Positions 1-11,288 of a DNA stretch of 64,000 nt are shown here, piece by piece. Position 1 is the stretch's first letter; every line of letters starts with the position of its first letter. The DNA comes from Xylaria sp. FL1777 (taxonomy: Eukaryota > Ascomycota > Sordariomycetes > Xylariales > Xylariaceae), in contig MU400511.1 of the NCBI GenBank assembly GCA_022578965.1, positions 248,001 to 312,000 of the forward strand, given 5' to 3'. Under the pieces are notes generated by a model. It worked only from the letters and a program-made list of their open reading frames with translations, was not told where the DNA came from and ran no database searches. The position numbers were made by a program, and so were the translations under genes.

Positions 1-273
1 TACAGTAATTGGTACAGTAGTGTGCGATTACGTTATACTTGGACTCCCATTATAGCCTGCCGGCCAGCCAATACAGCCAGCCGGAGTCCCGAAGACCACT
101 AGGTCTTTCCTTTCAATGAGTGAGCGGGATTCGCCAAACTCGCAAAAGCTGTGCAACTTAACACCTCGACGCGGTTTTGCCAAGCGATCTTGTGCCAGTA
201 CCCATGCTACAAACTAATAAAGGTCGATGCCGGCCGAGGACGGAGAGGTCCTTGCCAAAAAAAGCCCAAGTGC
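1..273. other. 3' flank of TOM70 gene
   Basis: This is the sequence downstream of the minus-strand TOM70 stop codon. The short open frames here overlap the TOM70 last exon in other frames or show no recognisable protein. I see no RNA gene or repeat. Confidence 0.5.
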
Positions 274-2342
274 TTAGCGGGGACCACCAGGGAACGCAGA
301 AGCCATACCTTGGCCCATACCATGCAGTTTAGCTGCAAGTTGAGGGTAGTTCTCTTGGACTTGGATTTGTGTTCTTGTCGCCTCAGCATATGACAGAGCG
401 TTGACAATTTCTCCCGGAGTTCTTGCTAACTCAGCAGCTCTCTCAAAATACTTTAGTGCCTCGGTGATCTTGCCTTGCTGCAAGAGAAGCTGCGCCATTG
501 TAGCAACAGCGATATCACACTCGGGATCAACTACACAAACTTGTAAGCATAACTGTTCGGGCTACGATCATTAAGGGGCTCCTTACTAATCAAAGCCTTC
601 TCGCAGAGTTGCTCTGCCTCGGTAAAGTCGGATTTTTGTTGGAACAGTGTGAGCGCCTTGTTGATGAGAGGCAGGACATTCATGGACATGGGTTTAGTCT
701 GCTTCTCCATGTCCATGGCGGTGTCAAACTGCTGGACCGCATCGTCATATTTGCCCTGGTCAAGGAGGAGCTCGCCATAGTAGTTATAGACGTCTGGTAC
801 ACGGCTGAAGTTCTTGATGCACCGACGGAAGGTAGCCATTGATGAGGCGACGGAACCCATCTTGTACTGTGTCACACCAAGTTGGATATGAGAGAAGATG
901 AATGTATTATCAAGGTCAATCGACTTTTGGTAGTCCTTTGCAGCGTTTTGCCACTCGCCGTGAATGAAATGGAGTTGGGCACGATGGTAGTAGATGTCGG
1001 GATCATCCGCATTTTGTCTAATAGCGCTCTCGATATCTGCAGCCGCCTGATCACGATTACCTAGATTTTTGTCAGACAAGAATTCGCAGAGTGTGCTATA
1101 TATGTCTTACCCGTTTCTAGGTGCATGCTAGCACGTTTCACATAGCTCTGTGTCATAGAGGGGTCAAGCTCAATGCTCTTATTCAAGTCCTCCAAGGCCT
1201 CATCTTGGGATCCGCGCAAGCACCTGAAGGTGCCACGCATATTGTAGGCAAGCGCCTCATATTTCCCTAGGTCGCCGAGCTCAAGAGCTTGCTCAAAGGC
1301 AGTGGCAGCCTCTTCATAACCGTCATGCGTCTTCTTCTCCATAGCTCGGAGACCAACCTGTAGCTGGCCCTTTCCGGTAGAATCAGGGAGCTCTACAGAA
1401 TCGTCCAAACCAGCAGGCCGAGCTTTCTCGCGGAAGCTTTGAATGTAATTGGAAACAAACGTCGGGCTGGGGAGCTTGTTAGGATTCTTAGTCCTCAAGA
1501 TCCCTTCGGCTTTTTCTTCGGCAACCACTTTGAGCAGCTTCTCAACTGACATGGCACTACTCTCGTTCCGGAACTCGTCGATAATACAGCTAGCGGTGAA
1601 GTCTAAGAGAGATTCGCTGTACTTTTCAAGATGCTCGTAGGCAGTGGCCCGTCGGTTTAGGGCTTTGACGTATAGGGGATCGAGGTTCAGGGCCGCAGTC
1701 GTGTCCTCGACGACTTTCTCCCACTCGCTGAGGGCATTGTAGCAGGCGGCCCTATTAGAGTAGAATATGGGATCGGGCTTGCATATGATGGCTTTTGAGT
1801 ATAAGTCTTTGGCCTTGTTGTAATCCTTACTACCGAAAGCCTTGTTACCGGCGGCCTTTAACTTCTGGGCGAAATCATTTCGCTGCTGGGGGGTAAGAGC
1901 AGTGACCGTGGTCTCGTCAATATCGGGAAGCTCATCAGCGCTCTCCACGGCGGCAGGCTTGGGCTGTTCTGGGGTAGGGCTGGCCGACTTGGCGAAAGCG
2001 TCGGCCTGGCGTTCTGCCTCCTTCTTTTTCCTTCTCTCCTTCTTGCTCAATTTGGGTTGCGCTGATCCCTTGGGCTTCTGTGCATGCATCAGACACCAAT
2101 TAGCCCAAGCGGGCAGACAAACAAGACAGCGAATGAGTGAACCAGCTTACCACATCGCCATTCAGGAAGTATACAACACCAGCTCCCGTCACAACGACTG
2201 CTACTCCGGCGATTGTGTAGACCAACGCCTTGTTCTCGGATGCCCAATTGGTAAGCCGGTCCCAGACGGAGGACTCGACGGGAACAGCAATGGGCTTGGC
2301 CAGGTTCGGCACAGGCGGTGGTGCTGCAGAAGCGCCCGACAT
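274..2342 (-). CDS. tom70: Mitochondrial import receptor subunit TOM70
   Basis: Outer-membrane receptor that takes chaperone-bound hydrophobic preproteins and hands them to the TOM pore. Four exons are inferred: 2342-2151, 2077-1111, 1060-587 and 530-274. They join in frame to 629 aa, the usual fungal TOM70 size. Introns are 73, 50 and 56 bp with GT...AG ends. The N-terminus has one membrane anchor (about residues 39-60, [20 protein letters not shown]), followed by a charged [13 protein letters not shown] linker and TPR repeats through the rest (for example [46 protein letters not shown]). The last intron removes an in-frame stop and restores the family motif [18 protein letters not shown]. 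The C-terminal [11 protein letters not shown] block is typical of the family. The neighbouring PabC-like gene is divergent across about 0.8 kb. Identity is secure; the exact last codons are slightly less so. Confidence 0.95.
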
Positions 2343-3174
2343 GGTGGGAAAGTGTCGAAGAAATACAGGAAGAAGATCCGCCGTGTACGACCGGGTGCTG
2401 CTAAGATGGGACGCGAGGCCGTGAAACGAGACTCGGAGAAGTCGGTGTGTTGAACAGATGAGGGCGGGTGGAAGATGCGGTGGTTGTAGCAGACAAGGTG
2501 GTGTAGGTAAATAGATCGAACGGTCGGCAATGATGCGCTTTGGAGGAGCTCGACAAGTTAAAAAAATTAGTAGCGCGGCTCGGGGCTTGGCACTTAATCG
2601 ACGACCTCATCAGGTAACCTCAACCCACCTCAGGTATCTCGTAGTAGGTGCTATAGGTATATGATACCAGCTACACCTACCCAGGTACTTAAGCAGCTAG
2701 TACCTGCTGGAAAACGCTCCCCCCAGCCAAATTACGTATTGTCCGCTGATTGGTACCTAGGTGTTGTAGGCCACCGAGTATAGGTTGGCGGTGGTCAATC
2801 GCTACGTTGGCCGCGCACCTACTTTAATTACCTAAAATAGGTGTAGTCCCAACAAGGGTAAATCTACCCTAAGTACCATGTACTTTTTTATAGCTGCCAC
2901 TTTTAGCTGCCCACCTACCTAACCTTAAGTATGTACATGCCTAGTATAACTACCTGGTAGGTAAATAGTTGCCTATTAACTAACTACATATATTAATTGT
3001 AAGTTGGCCGACCTACTGATATTTGATTGTACACATGCTTCAAGTTTGCAATGGCGAGTTGCGTTTCCTGCATGAAAATTCGCTTAATCATAAGTGTATA
3101 CCTTTATGATAGTGAATTCAATTGGACTTCATCCCTGACTTACTCCAAGCAATTACTAGGTCTAATAAGACGAG
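2343..3174. promoter_or_regulatory. Divergent intergenic region, TOM70 / PabC-like gene
   Basis: This 0.8 kb spacer separates two divergently transcribed genes, so it must hold both promoters. It is unusually dense in CCTACCTA, TAGGTA and CAGGTA words between about 2590 and 2970. Similar words recur in other spacers of this window. I see no clear TATA box for either gene and no coding frame. Confidence 0.45.
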
Positions 3175-4066
3175 ATGGACGGACTCAAACTGTTCACCAC
3201 TATCCGATGTGATACAGAACTTTTGAAAGTCAGCGATCAAACGTCGACTGACGTTGGTTTTAATCGAAATCCTTCTCCTTTCTACATGCTCGACTTTCAC
3301 CGCGATCGTATGCTTAAGGCCGCCGTTCATTGGGGCTGGGATGCTGCTATTAGGACGCTCGATGGAGAGGACGGCCTGAAAGCCCTAGATACCTTCCTAC
3401 GAGAGAATGTCACAAATACTGCGGACGCGCCTTGTGCAGCTAAGGTTCTCATTGATAGAGATGGTACCTTGAGTATCGAGAAACGGCCGACGGGACCTGT
3501 CCATCTAAATAATCTTTTCCCCTCATATCTTCCAGCGCCATCGGGTCCTCTTGGTAGGGATTCTTCAGGAGTTGACAGGGTCCCGGAGAGGAATTTCAAC
3601 TATGAAATACTGGTAGATGGGCAGACTACGACAAAGTCCGAGTTCACGCACTTCAAAACCACCCATAGACCTATGTATGAAGGTGCAAGACATCGAGCTG
3701 GCATCAACAATCCCGCCGACAAGAGAGAGGTTCTTCTTGTTAACCAAAACGATGGGTCCATAATGGAAGGCAGCATTACAACGCCGTATTTTTGGAGAAA
3801 CGATAGATGGGTTACGCCACCAGTCGCGACAGAGTTCAACATCGCACAAGGAAGTGGTGGCAACAGCGGCACAAGTAGAAGGTGGGCGCTGGAAAGGTAA
3901 GCATGGAGTTTCTCGAACTGTGTGGGAGCTTGGGGCTTAGACTGAACTTGGTAGGAATCTCGTTGTTGAAGATATCGTCTATGCCGATTCACTTGTTGAT
4001 GGAGAGGAATGCTGGATTAGCAATGGCTTAAGGGGATTTATTCATTGCAAAGTGAAACTTCCCTGA
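3175..4066 (+). CDS. Class-IV aminotransferase, aminodeoxychorismate lyase-like
   Basis: PLP-dependent fold-type IV enzyme. The nearest known role is 4-amino-4-deoxychorismate lyase (PabC/ABZ2), which releases p-aminobenzoate for folate synthesis. Exons 3175-3896 and 3955-4066 are joined by a 58 bp GT-AG intron, giving 277 aa. The likely Schiff-base lysine is K161 in HFKTTHRPMYEGAR. The family motif NDGSIMEGSITTPYFW carries E198. The cofactor-phosphate region GGNSGTSRRWALER crosses the splice junction and continues as NLVVEDIVYADSLVDGEECW, with WISNGLRGF near the end. The frame before splicing stops at TAA 3898-3900, which lies inside the intron. The start at 3175 leaves the short N-terminus (MDGLKLFTTIRCD) usual for fungal members. 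A branched-chain or D-amino-acid aminotransferase of the same fold is possible but the motifs fit lyases better. Confidence 0.85.
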
Positions 4067-4868
4067 GCCCCTATTTATCAGAATGGTAAATAGTCGCCTC
4101 CAACGGAAATTTAGAAGTCATGGCTGTAGTTAGCGGCTGCCCGTGAACTGCCGCTGCAGCATACAGCCCCCCTGCGAATCGTTTTGGCTCTCTCGTCTGA
4201 TTGCTCGAACGTTGAGAAACCATTCCCCCCCTCGCACCCAAGAAATCACCCCCGGTACAGAACTATCTATCTTCTTTACCAATCCAGTTTCTCTCTGAGT
4301 GTATAAAAAGCTAGGCCTAGAGTGTGGCTAAGATGCTTGTTGTAATGGACCATATTATCAACAGCAGAAGTCTCCTTCGTCACAGTGGGAAAAAAAATAG
4401 TATTGTGATAGTAATATTAGAAGGCACACGTCTCACGTTAACAATACCCACGATAGCGGGCTTGACGTCTGGCAATAAGACCGCTGATGGTAAACAAGGC
4501 ACCACTTACAGAACCTGCTACCTAGGTAGTTGCGACTTGTGCTATGAGACGCGTGCCTTCTTTGAGTCTTTGAAACAAGACGGAAAAACAGAGAATAGCA
4601 CCCGAGCTTATCTTTTGGATTCGGCCTGGTGCAAGAATACAGGAACTTGGCTTACCTCTTCTTCTTCCCTTAAGCAGTCATCAAATCACCTTTATATATC
4701 AAGACTCGGTCTCCTCCGGCAGCACATATCCCAGCTTCAATTATCCTGGAATACCTCTAGCACCAATAATCCTAGCCCAGTATATTGCATCATTTATCTG
4801 GCGATCTAGAAGTCTGCTCCTGTCTCGCCATAACATCGTCTGTACAGTTGATGACCTTGTTTCGCAGA
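4067..4868. promoter_or_regulatory. Upstream region of the aspartic protease gene
   Basis: A TATA-box-like TATAAAAAG lies at about 4302-4310, after a pyrimidine-rich stretch with runs of C near 4225-4250. An open frame at 4324-4809 has no recognisable family or splice continuity with the protease, so I treat it as non-coding leader. If the TATA element serves the protease, the 5' leader would be over 500 bp or contain an unseen intron. Confidence 0.4.
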
Positions 4869-6735
4869 ATGTCAACCATGGATGCAATCTACTCAACCCA
4901 AAACAAGCTCAAGGAAGACCTTGGGCTGACTAAGGTCAGAGCAGTCCAAAATCAAAACTACAAACGCCAGGGCATCAAAGTAAGTGGCATCCATGGAGCT
5001 TTCTCGACCTACTGCTCCGTCAAAAACTCGGGATCTTTCTTAAAGGCAACAAGACGTGAGTACAGAAGAATGCTGACTTCACAAACCAACCCAGTCCTAC
5101 GTCCACCTCCTACACAAATATAACTTCGAGCCGACGAGAAGTGGCCCCTATTTCCGCGCGAGCCGCCCAAAGCAACGGGGCCTTGTTCCTGGAAGGTTGA
5201 TGGCTGCCCTTGGTGGCCGTGTCAGCAAAGAACGAGTGCTCGTCAAGATGGCCGGCCCTGAGCCCGGGGCCCAGCATGGCGAGGTCACTGCTGAAGATTC
5301 ACAGAACGACATGCTGTCAGTCTTCCACAAGTCCCCAGAATATTGTCGGCCTGTCAACTAATTACTCACTTCAACGCTTACAGCTATCTATGCAAAGTCT
5401 CAATCGGGACGCCTCCTCAGAATTTGATGCTGGATTTCGACACTGGCTCAGCAGATACCTGGGTAAGCGATCTAACCTACCGGACCTCTCCTCGTACTTC
5501 GCTAACTCATCACATAGGTATTCTCCCAAGCACTTAATTCGTCAGAAGAAGAAGGCCACAATATCTTCAACCCCGAAAAATCAAGCACATTCAAGCCACT
5601 CTCCGGCAAGACTTAGAAGATCGAGTACGGTGATGGCTCGTATGCCTCGGGCGACTGCGGCAGCGACACACTCACCGTCGGCGGCCTAGCAGTGAAAAAG
5701 CAGACGATCGAGACGGCCACGGATCTCTCGGAGCAATTCGTGAGCAACACAGGCGACGGCCTCCTGGGGCTCGCCTTCAGCAAGATCAACACGGTGCAGG
5801 ACGGCGGCAAGGCCGATCCGCAGGCGACGCCCGTGGAGAACATGATCAAGCAGGACGACATCCCGGAGGGAGCGGCGCTCTTTACCTCGGCGTTCTACAG
5901 CTCGCGGGACGACGGGGCCACCTCGAGGTCGTTCTACACCTTCGGCTACATCGACCAGGACCTCGTCAAGGCGTCGGGTGAGGAGATCCACTGGGTGGAG
6001 GTGGACAAGTCGGACGGCTTCTGGGCCGTCTCGTCGGAGTCGGCGTCGGTCAACGGCGAGTCGATCCCCACCATCTCCAACACGGCCATCGTCGACACGG
6101 GCACGACGCTCGCGCTCATGTCCGACGACGTCGTCGACGCCCTGTACGCGCAGATCCCCGGCGCCACCTACGACTGGTTCAACCAGGGCTACATCTTCCC
6201 CATCGACGTCGCGGCCGACGACCTCCCGGACTTCAAGGTCGCCATCGGCGACAAGGAGTTCCTAATCCAGAAGGAGGACCTCGCGTTTGCGCCAACTGAC
6301 GATGGCTCGGGCTGGTACGGCGGCGTGCAGAGTCGCGGCAGCCTACCGTTCAACATCTACGGCGATACATTTCTGAAGAGTGTTTACGCCGTAAGTTCCC
6401 CATCTCAATTCTACAGCGAAGTGCCCGAGGTCTTGACCTATCTGCCTACCAATCTACTCACCAATCTACCCGTCCACTTACCCCCCACGTCTCCATTCTC
6501 CTTAATTCTGAAATATCGCGAGGCATTTCCTACGTGCGTAAGCAATCACTAACACGCAGCACTACAGATCTGGGACCAAGGAAACACGCGCTTCGGCGTG
6601 GTCCCGAAGCTCGAGGGGACACAGAATCTGACGCCGCCCACAGCAGCGGCCGACAACGACGCGGCCAAGACGAGAGTCACCAGCGTTGCCATGGCAGCCG
6701 CTGGTTGCATTGACCCTATCAGCGTTCCCCTATAG
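4869..6735 (+). pseudogene. Pepsin-like aspartic protease (A1) with in-frame stop
   Basis: Peptidase family A1, fungal penicillopepsin/podosporapepsin type without a signal peptide. Exons inferred: 4869-4979, 5095-5315, 5384-5462, 5518-6390 and 6568-6735, spanning 483 codons before counting the stop. Both catalytic motifs are present: [12 protein letters not shown], spliced to [13 protein letters not shown], and AIVDTGTTLALM. The flap YGDGSYASGD and the C-terminal IYGDTFLKSVYAIWDQGN are intact. The propeptide part (KVRAVQNQNYKRQG, LLHKYNFEPTRSGPYF) is readable. TAG at 5614-5616 interrupts SGKT-stop-KIEYGDG, where relatives usually have Trp (TGG). A TGG to TAG change is one G to A step, equal to C to T at CpA on the other strand. 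No alternative intron removes it. With nothing else broken, this is either a very young pseudogene or an assembly error. Confidence 0.8.
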
Positions 6736-7952
6736 ATGGTGGAGCGTCATCGTTTCGATTTGATGTGATATGCCCCTTCTCTCGTCTCGTCTCGTCCTCC
6801 CTAGATGGTCTTAGTAGAAATGCAAGGGATGAGGTTGGCCGGGGGGCTGTAGTAAGTTACCGTGTAAATATTGACTCGGACTATTTTTGGCTTGGGAAAA
6901 AAAAACACCCCTAAAGAGATTGGAGGTAGATTGAATTAACTAATACATTACTTATCTTCCTATCTATTATTGTCTTTCATATCCCTTCATCGATAATGTT
7001 ATAAACAAACATCACCCTGAGATTAGCAGTTTGTTCTCCTTAGCCGTAGCCACGACTTTGTGCTCGACGATCTCCTCTAATGGCTCTTGCTATCTGCAGC
7101 TGGGAATTGCCAGGGATATAGAACTTGCTTCACGAAGCACGTCAAGGGGAAGCCCGTCGCCAATTATATAGCCACTAGCATGTATGAAAGCATTCAATAT
7201 TAAGCAAAGAGGATAGTCCTGGAGGCCGTAAACACGGTTGTATTTAGGTATAGGTAGCAGACCTACAAAGGGAGCAAGGAGGTCGACGACTAGCTAGCTA
7301 GATTGGCAGCCCCCCTTTCACCACCCCTCGCCTCTCTTCGATTTTCTCAGATCTTTCCACATGTAACAGTGTATAACCGGCAAACCCATTCTACTCGAGA
7401 TAGAAGGACAGACATCCAGACCTGGACCTCTGTCTTCCTCCCAACGGGGAAATGTGGTAAAACCGCAAAGAGTGCCTCTTGCCCACCGGAAATTTGTCCA
7501 AACCAAGCAACACAAAAAAAGGTGAGCTCCTGTGCCCTTGATCCACCCCACCCAAAGCGTCCCGCCTGGTAGAAAGCCTGTAGCTGTAGAAAGCAAATAT
7601 AAAACGTGAAAGAGAACTCCTCCAACGCCATTGCAGAATGACCCTTCCAAAATTTGATGGAAATGGCAGGAGCCAACGCCGAAAGGACTGAACGTAAAAG
7701 TTGAAGCTAGGTGGGGGGGACCAAGTTGCTCCCCTCGGAGTTATTCCAGGTAGCCAAGATCAGCTGACAGTCAAGAATAGCCTGATGATTGAGTGTATTG
7801 TAGGTTATTACACGGGTGTGATCCAATACTAAGAAGATGTACGAGCCGAAAGTCCGGGACCCCCGAATGTCTACTGCAAAAACATATCGTGACGCTTCGA
7901 TTATCCTTCATCTAGTGTAGATAAGCGCGATTAAGGTGCAGAAGTAGAAACT
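6736..7952. other. Convergent intergenic region
   Basis: This lies between the 3' ends of the aspartic protease (+) and the Barentsz-like gene (-), so it should hold two terminators and 3' UTRs. Candidate A-rich 3' signals are near 6895-6910. Overlapping short frames at 7303-7676 on both strands have no recognisable content. Confidence 0.45.
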
Positions 7953-10116
7953 CTACTGAGTGTAGTAGACTCCAGGAGTAGGGTAATAATATCCATCTGG
8001 GCTAGGTGTAACCATACCATTGATACCAACATTAGGCATCGGGTAACCTTGCGATGTAGGATAGGTATAAGGGGCCATGGGGGGTAACTGAGAGGCATCG
8101 TAATAATAGACCATTCCGTTGACCTCTTGGGCAACAAGATTAGGATTCTGTGTATTCTGCCCTGTAGACTGAGTACTTCCAATTTCGCCCTGAGGCTGTG
8201 GGCCTGGTTGTGAACCAGGAACAAAGGCGGCTGCATTCGGGGGTATAGTACCAGGATAGGGAGCCGGTGGATAGTAATAACCTTGCTGCGGGGGTATCAT
8301 TTGATAAGCAGGGAAATAGCCTTGTTGAGAGAATTGATTTGGCTGGAACGGAGCGGCGTGAATAGCGCGCTCCGGTATCTGTGATAGAGGTGTCCCAGTC
8401 GAGTGCTGCGAAGGATAAGACGGGTGGCGAGTATGAGTCTCTTGGCCCAAGCCATTGGATACCTGGACAGGAACCTGTTGATGAAAAGCTTGGTGATAAC
8501 AGTTTTCTGGGGACTCGATACTAGCGACAGAAACAGTTTTCTGTGGACGAGGCTGGTGCATTGGAATGGGAACGGCCCGGTTTTCCACGAATGAAGGTTT
8601 CGGAGGGAGGGGATGTGTCTGGGGTTGGGGCCGTTCATTGAGAGCGGGATGTGAATTGTTTACAGGCATCACAACTGGAGCCTCGCCTCCAGAAGGTATC
8701 CTGAGATCTTGGCGGTTTTGAGGTGGCAGTCTGACGACTGGTCTCGTCGTGTCGTATGGAAGTGCGGGACGAGACACAGCAGAGCCAGTCGGGGAAGCAA
8801 TATAATCTCTATTCATATCTGGGGCGATGGATGAGCGGCGACTAAGAGCGATGCTGGGAGAATAAGCGCTTCCGGCATAGGCACTCCCCCCGAAAACGCT
8901 TGTCCTTCTCGAAAACCCTCCAATGGACCCCAGGCCGGATCTTGGTTTGCCTCGCAACCGTTGGTTTGGACGCATAGCACGAGGAATGAATATAAACGAC
9001 CTATCAATAGCGGGGAAGACATAACGGTGCGGGAAGTCAGGCAGAGAAATTCGGACCGGTTTGTCGCGTCTCAAGGGTGGCCTGTGATCAGGTAGTTTGG
9101 TGTATTGCTTAATAGGTATGCCAGAAAAGACGATGGGTTCCTTTAAGCCCGACAAGAACACTCTTATTTGAACGTTGCCGAGTAGCTTCTCCGTGGACAT
9201 CTTCCGATTAATGGGCGTAGAGCTTTGAGGACAGGTCGGAATGAAGCCATTGCCATTGGGGGGTCCATCGTCAGTGAAAGATGATCGTGGCTGACGGACG
9301 GGCGGGGGTTGCGTGACAGTCTCATGCATATCATGGGCCCAAGGTGCAGATATCGTAGGGTCTGCAGGGTTATGCATGGGATAGCTACTATTGTCAGTAC
9401 GAGAAGGAAAACCGACGAAGGTGCTTCACCTACTTGGTTGGAGCAAAGGGGCCCCCGATACCACGACCTCTGCCACGAGAAGCCCGGCCAAATGGGCGGA
9501 ACCCATTGGCAGACGGTCCAGCGTGTCTATGGTCATGCATGAAGAAAGCCCCTCTATTGGGAACGAAAGAAGGGTCTTCGTCCCGCTTGCGCCTGTATTC
9601 CTCATGTTCTATACGGCGTCGATCGCCTGGAGGGCCCTGCGAACCGTCCCTTGCTGGAGCCAACACGGAATTTGAGCTGACTACAATAGGTGCGGATGCC
9701 TTTGCGGGTGACTTTGGAGCGTCCTCGAACTCGACCTCTTCCACGGGAGCATTCTTTTCAGAGACACTCAGACCGTTTAGCATGAACTCGGTGTCGGACA
9801 CAACGTCGTTGCTCGACTTTGGGTGGTTCTGTACGGCAGAACTGGGCGTGGGTTTGGAATGGGCTTTCCTGTTGCCGTTGGTGCTAGCAGTGCGTCCAGC
9901 TACCTTCTTCTTCACTGGCGGACGTGTGGGCGAAGCGTCTTCGACATTACTAGTATCGCTGTCATCGGCGGCATCAACGTCATCGGAAGCCAAGGAACCG
10001 TCGCTGAGCGAATCATCGTCCAAGTCAAGCTGATCCGGACCACCCTCATCCTCGCCTTCATCCTCAACACGGCGTCTATGGCCGATAAGCTTTCTCCGTC
10101 GGATGCCGGCCGCCAT
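7953..10116 (-). CDS. Btz (Barentsz/CASC3) domain protein
   Basis: Putative component of the exon-junction or mRNP machinery; the Btz domain of CASC3/Barentsz clamps eIF4A3 on spliced RNA. Exons 10116-9434 and 9384-7953 are joined by a 49 bp intron, giving 704 aa. The N-terminus AAGIRRRKLIGHRRRVEDE is basic and then acidic. The Btz core reads RKRDEDPSFVPNRGAFFMHD, followed by an RGRGRGIGGPF arginine-glycine segment and, after the intron, DPTISAPWAHDMHE. The C-terminal half is low-complexity, rich in Pro, Gln, Tyr and Ser (YYYPPAPYPG, PSPDGYYYPTPG), as in disordered RNA-binding proteins. An upstream in-frame ATG at 10188 would add 24 residues; I prefer 10116 because the basic start fits the family. 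Function in filamentous fungi is inferred only from the domain. Confidence 0.85.
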
Positions 10117-11147
10117 GTTGTATGAGAGTCGCTGAGGGTCCGATGCGCAAGACTGATCGACAACGATGACGGGTGGAGTACTGCCCAAACCGCCGAAAGA
10201 AACACGAAGCTACCACGAGGAGCTGGATTACGACGTTGGCGTCGTGACTGATACTGATGTCATGCGTTCCTGTACACAATGGAGGAACGTGGAGGGTGAC
10301 GAGTGATTGGCAGTAAAAATAAACAGACAAGAACGATAGAGGCGAAATAACCGCCGGCGGTACAAAAAGAAGGGAAAGGGTGTTCAGACAGTCAATTAGA
10401 AAGCCAGAGCGCCGATGATTCATACAATAGCCCTACGAAAACGTAGGGTCGCCCGTCTCGGAGGTCCCCTTGCGGTATCGAGTCGGGTTGGGTCGGGTCA
10501 GTCAAGGCAACGCAAGCCGGGTTGGAGTCGAAGGAGTTGTTGCGAGACGAGACAAGGCAAAACAAGACGACGGACTTAAGAGCAATAAAAAGAAACAACA
10601 CACAAACTGGTCGATGAATCAACAAGAAGAAGAAGGAGACCCCGTAATCCAGGCGGAGGCAGTCGTACAGGCCTGGATAGAAAAGGGGGGGGGAAGCCTT
10701 TACAGTGATTTGTCTCTAGGAGATATGATGGTGACGAGAGGAGGAGTTGTGCGAGATGGCCTTGATGGATAGAATCCAAAAGTTTCGATGAGGTTAAGTC
10801 AAGCTGGCAAAGAGAGTGACGGGGGCCTACCTAGCGTGGGTGGGTAGTGCTGGGTTGGTAAGTGAACATGTAGGTACCTAAGGCAGGGTACGGGAGTACC
10901 TGGTCGTTAGTGGGGAACTAGGTACCGATCATACCAGTGTAGCAGCCAGAAGCCAGAAGTCAGCGACCTGAAGCCAGTGTGTAGGTACCTATCTATTTGC
11001 TATATATCTGGAAGTACCTAGAGAGGGTAGTTCGACCTGCCCAAGCCAGGTTTGGGTTGCCAGCTCTTGTTCAGGTGTTGCCGGCCGGACAAAGGAAACT
11101 GCCACCTATTTAAGTAGACAGTAGACTACGTAAGTACTTAGGTAGTA

Positions 11148-11179
11148 AGGTAGACAGGTAGACAGGTAGACAGGTAGAC
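11148..11179. repeat. AGGTAGAC tandem repeat, four copies
   Basis: Four consecutive perfect copies of the 8-mer AGGTAGAC are visible, with related partial units (AAGTAGACAGTAGAC) just upstream. It is embedded in a spacer rich in TAGGTA words, so it probably arose by slippage in that background. Confidence 0.85.
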
Positions 11180-11270
11180 AGACGAGACCCGTGGAATGGA
11201 ATCAATGAGGAATGGGTCGATGATGGATCCACTGTTCCCGGCTCAGGTCAGTTTGTAAAGTGAAACATAG

Positions 11271-11288
11271 CTCTCTCTCTCTCTCTCT
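11271..11288. repeat. (CT)n microsatellite
   Basis: Nine CT dinucleotides in a row, followed by TTCTC. It lies in the long spacer between the Btz and NBR1 genes. Confidence 0.85.

Noticed and set aside
4324..4809. 161-codon frame upstream of the aspartic protease
   Set aside because: No family features, no signal peptide, no splice join to the protease exons.
7303..7676. Overlapping frames on both strands near 7.5 kb
   Set aside because: No recognisable protein; located in a convergent 3' region.
9309..10125. Several plus-strand frames at 9.3-10.1 kb
   Set aside because: Shadows of the Btz-domain gene on the other strand.
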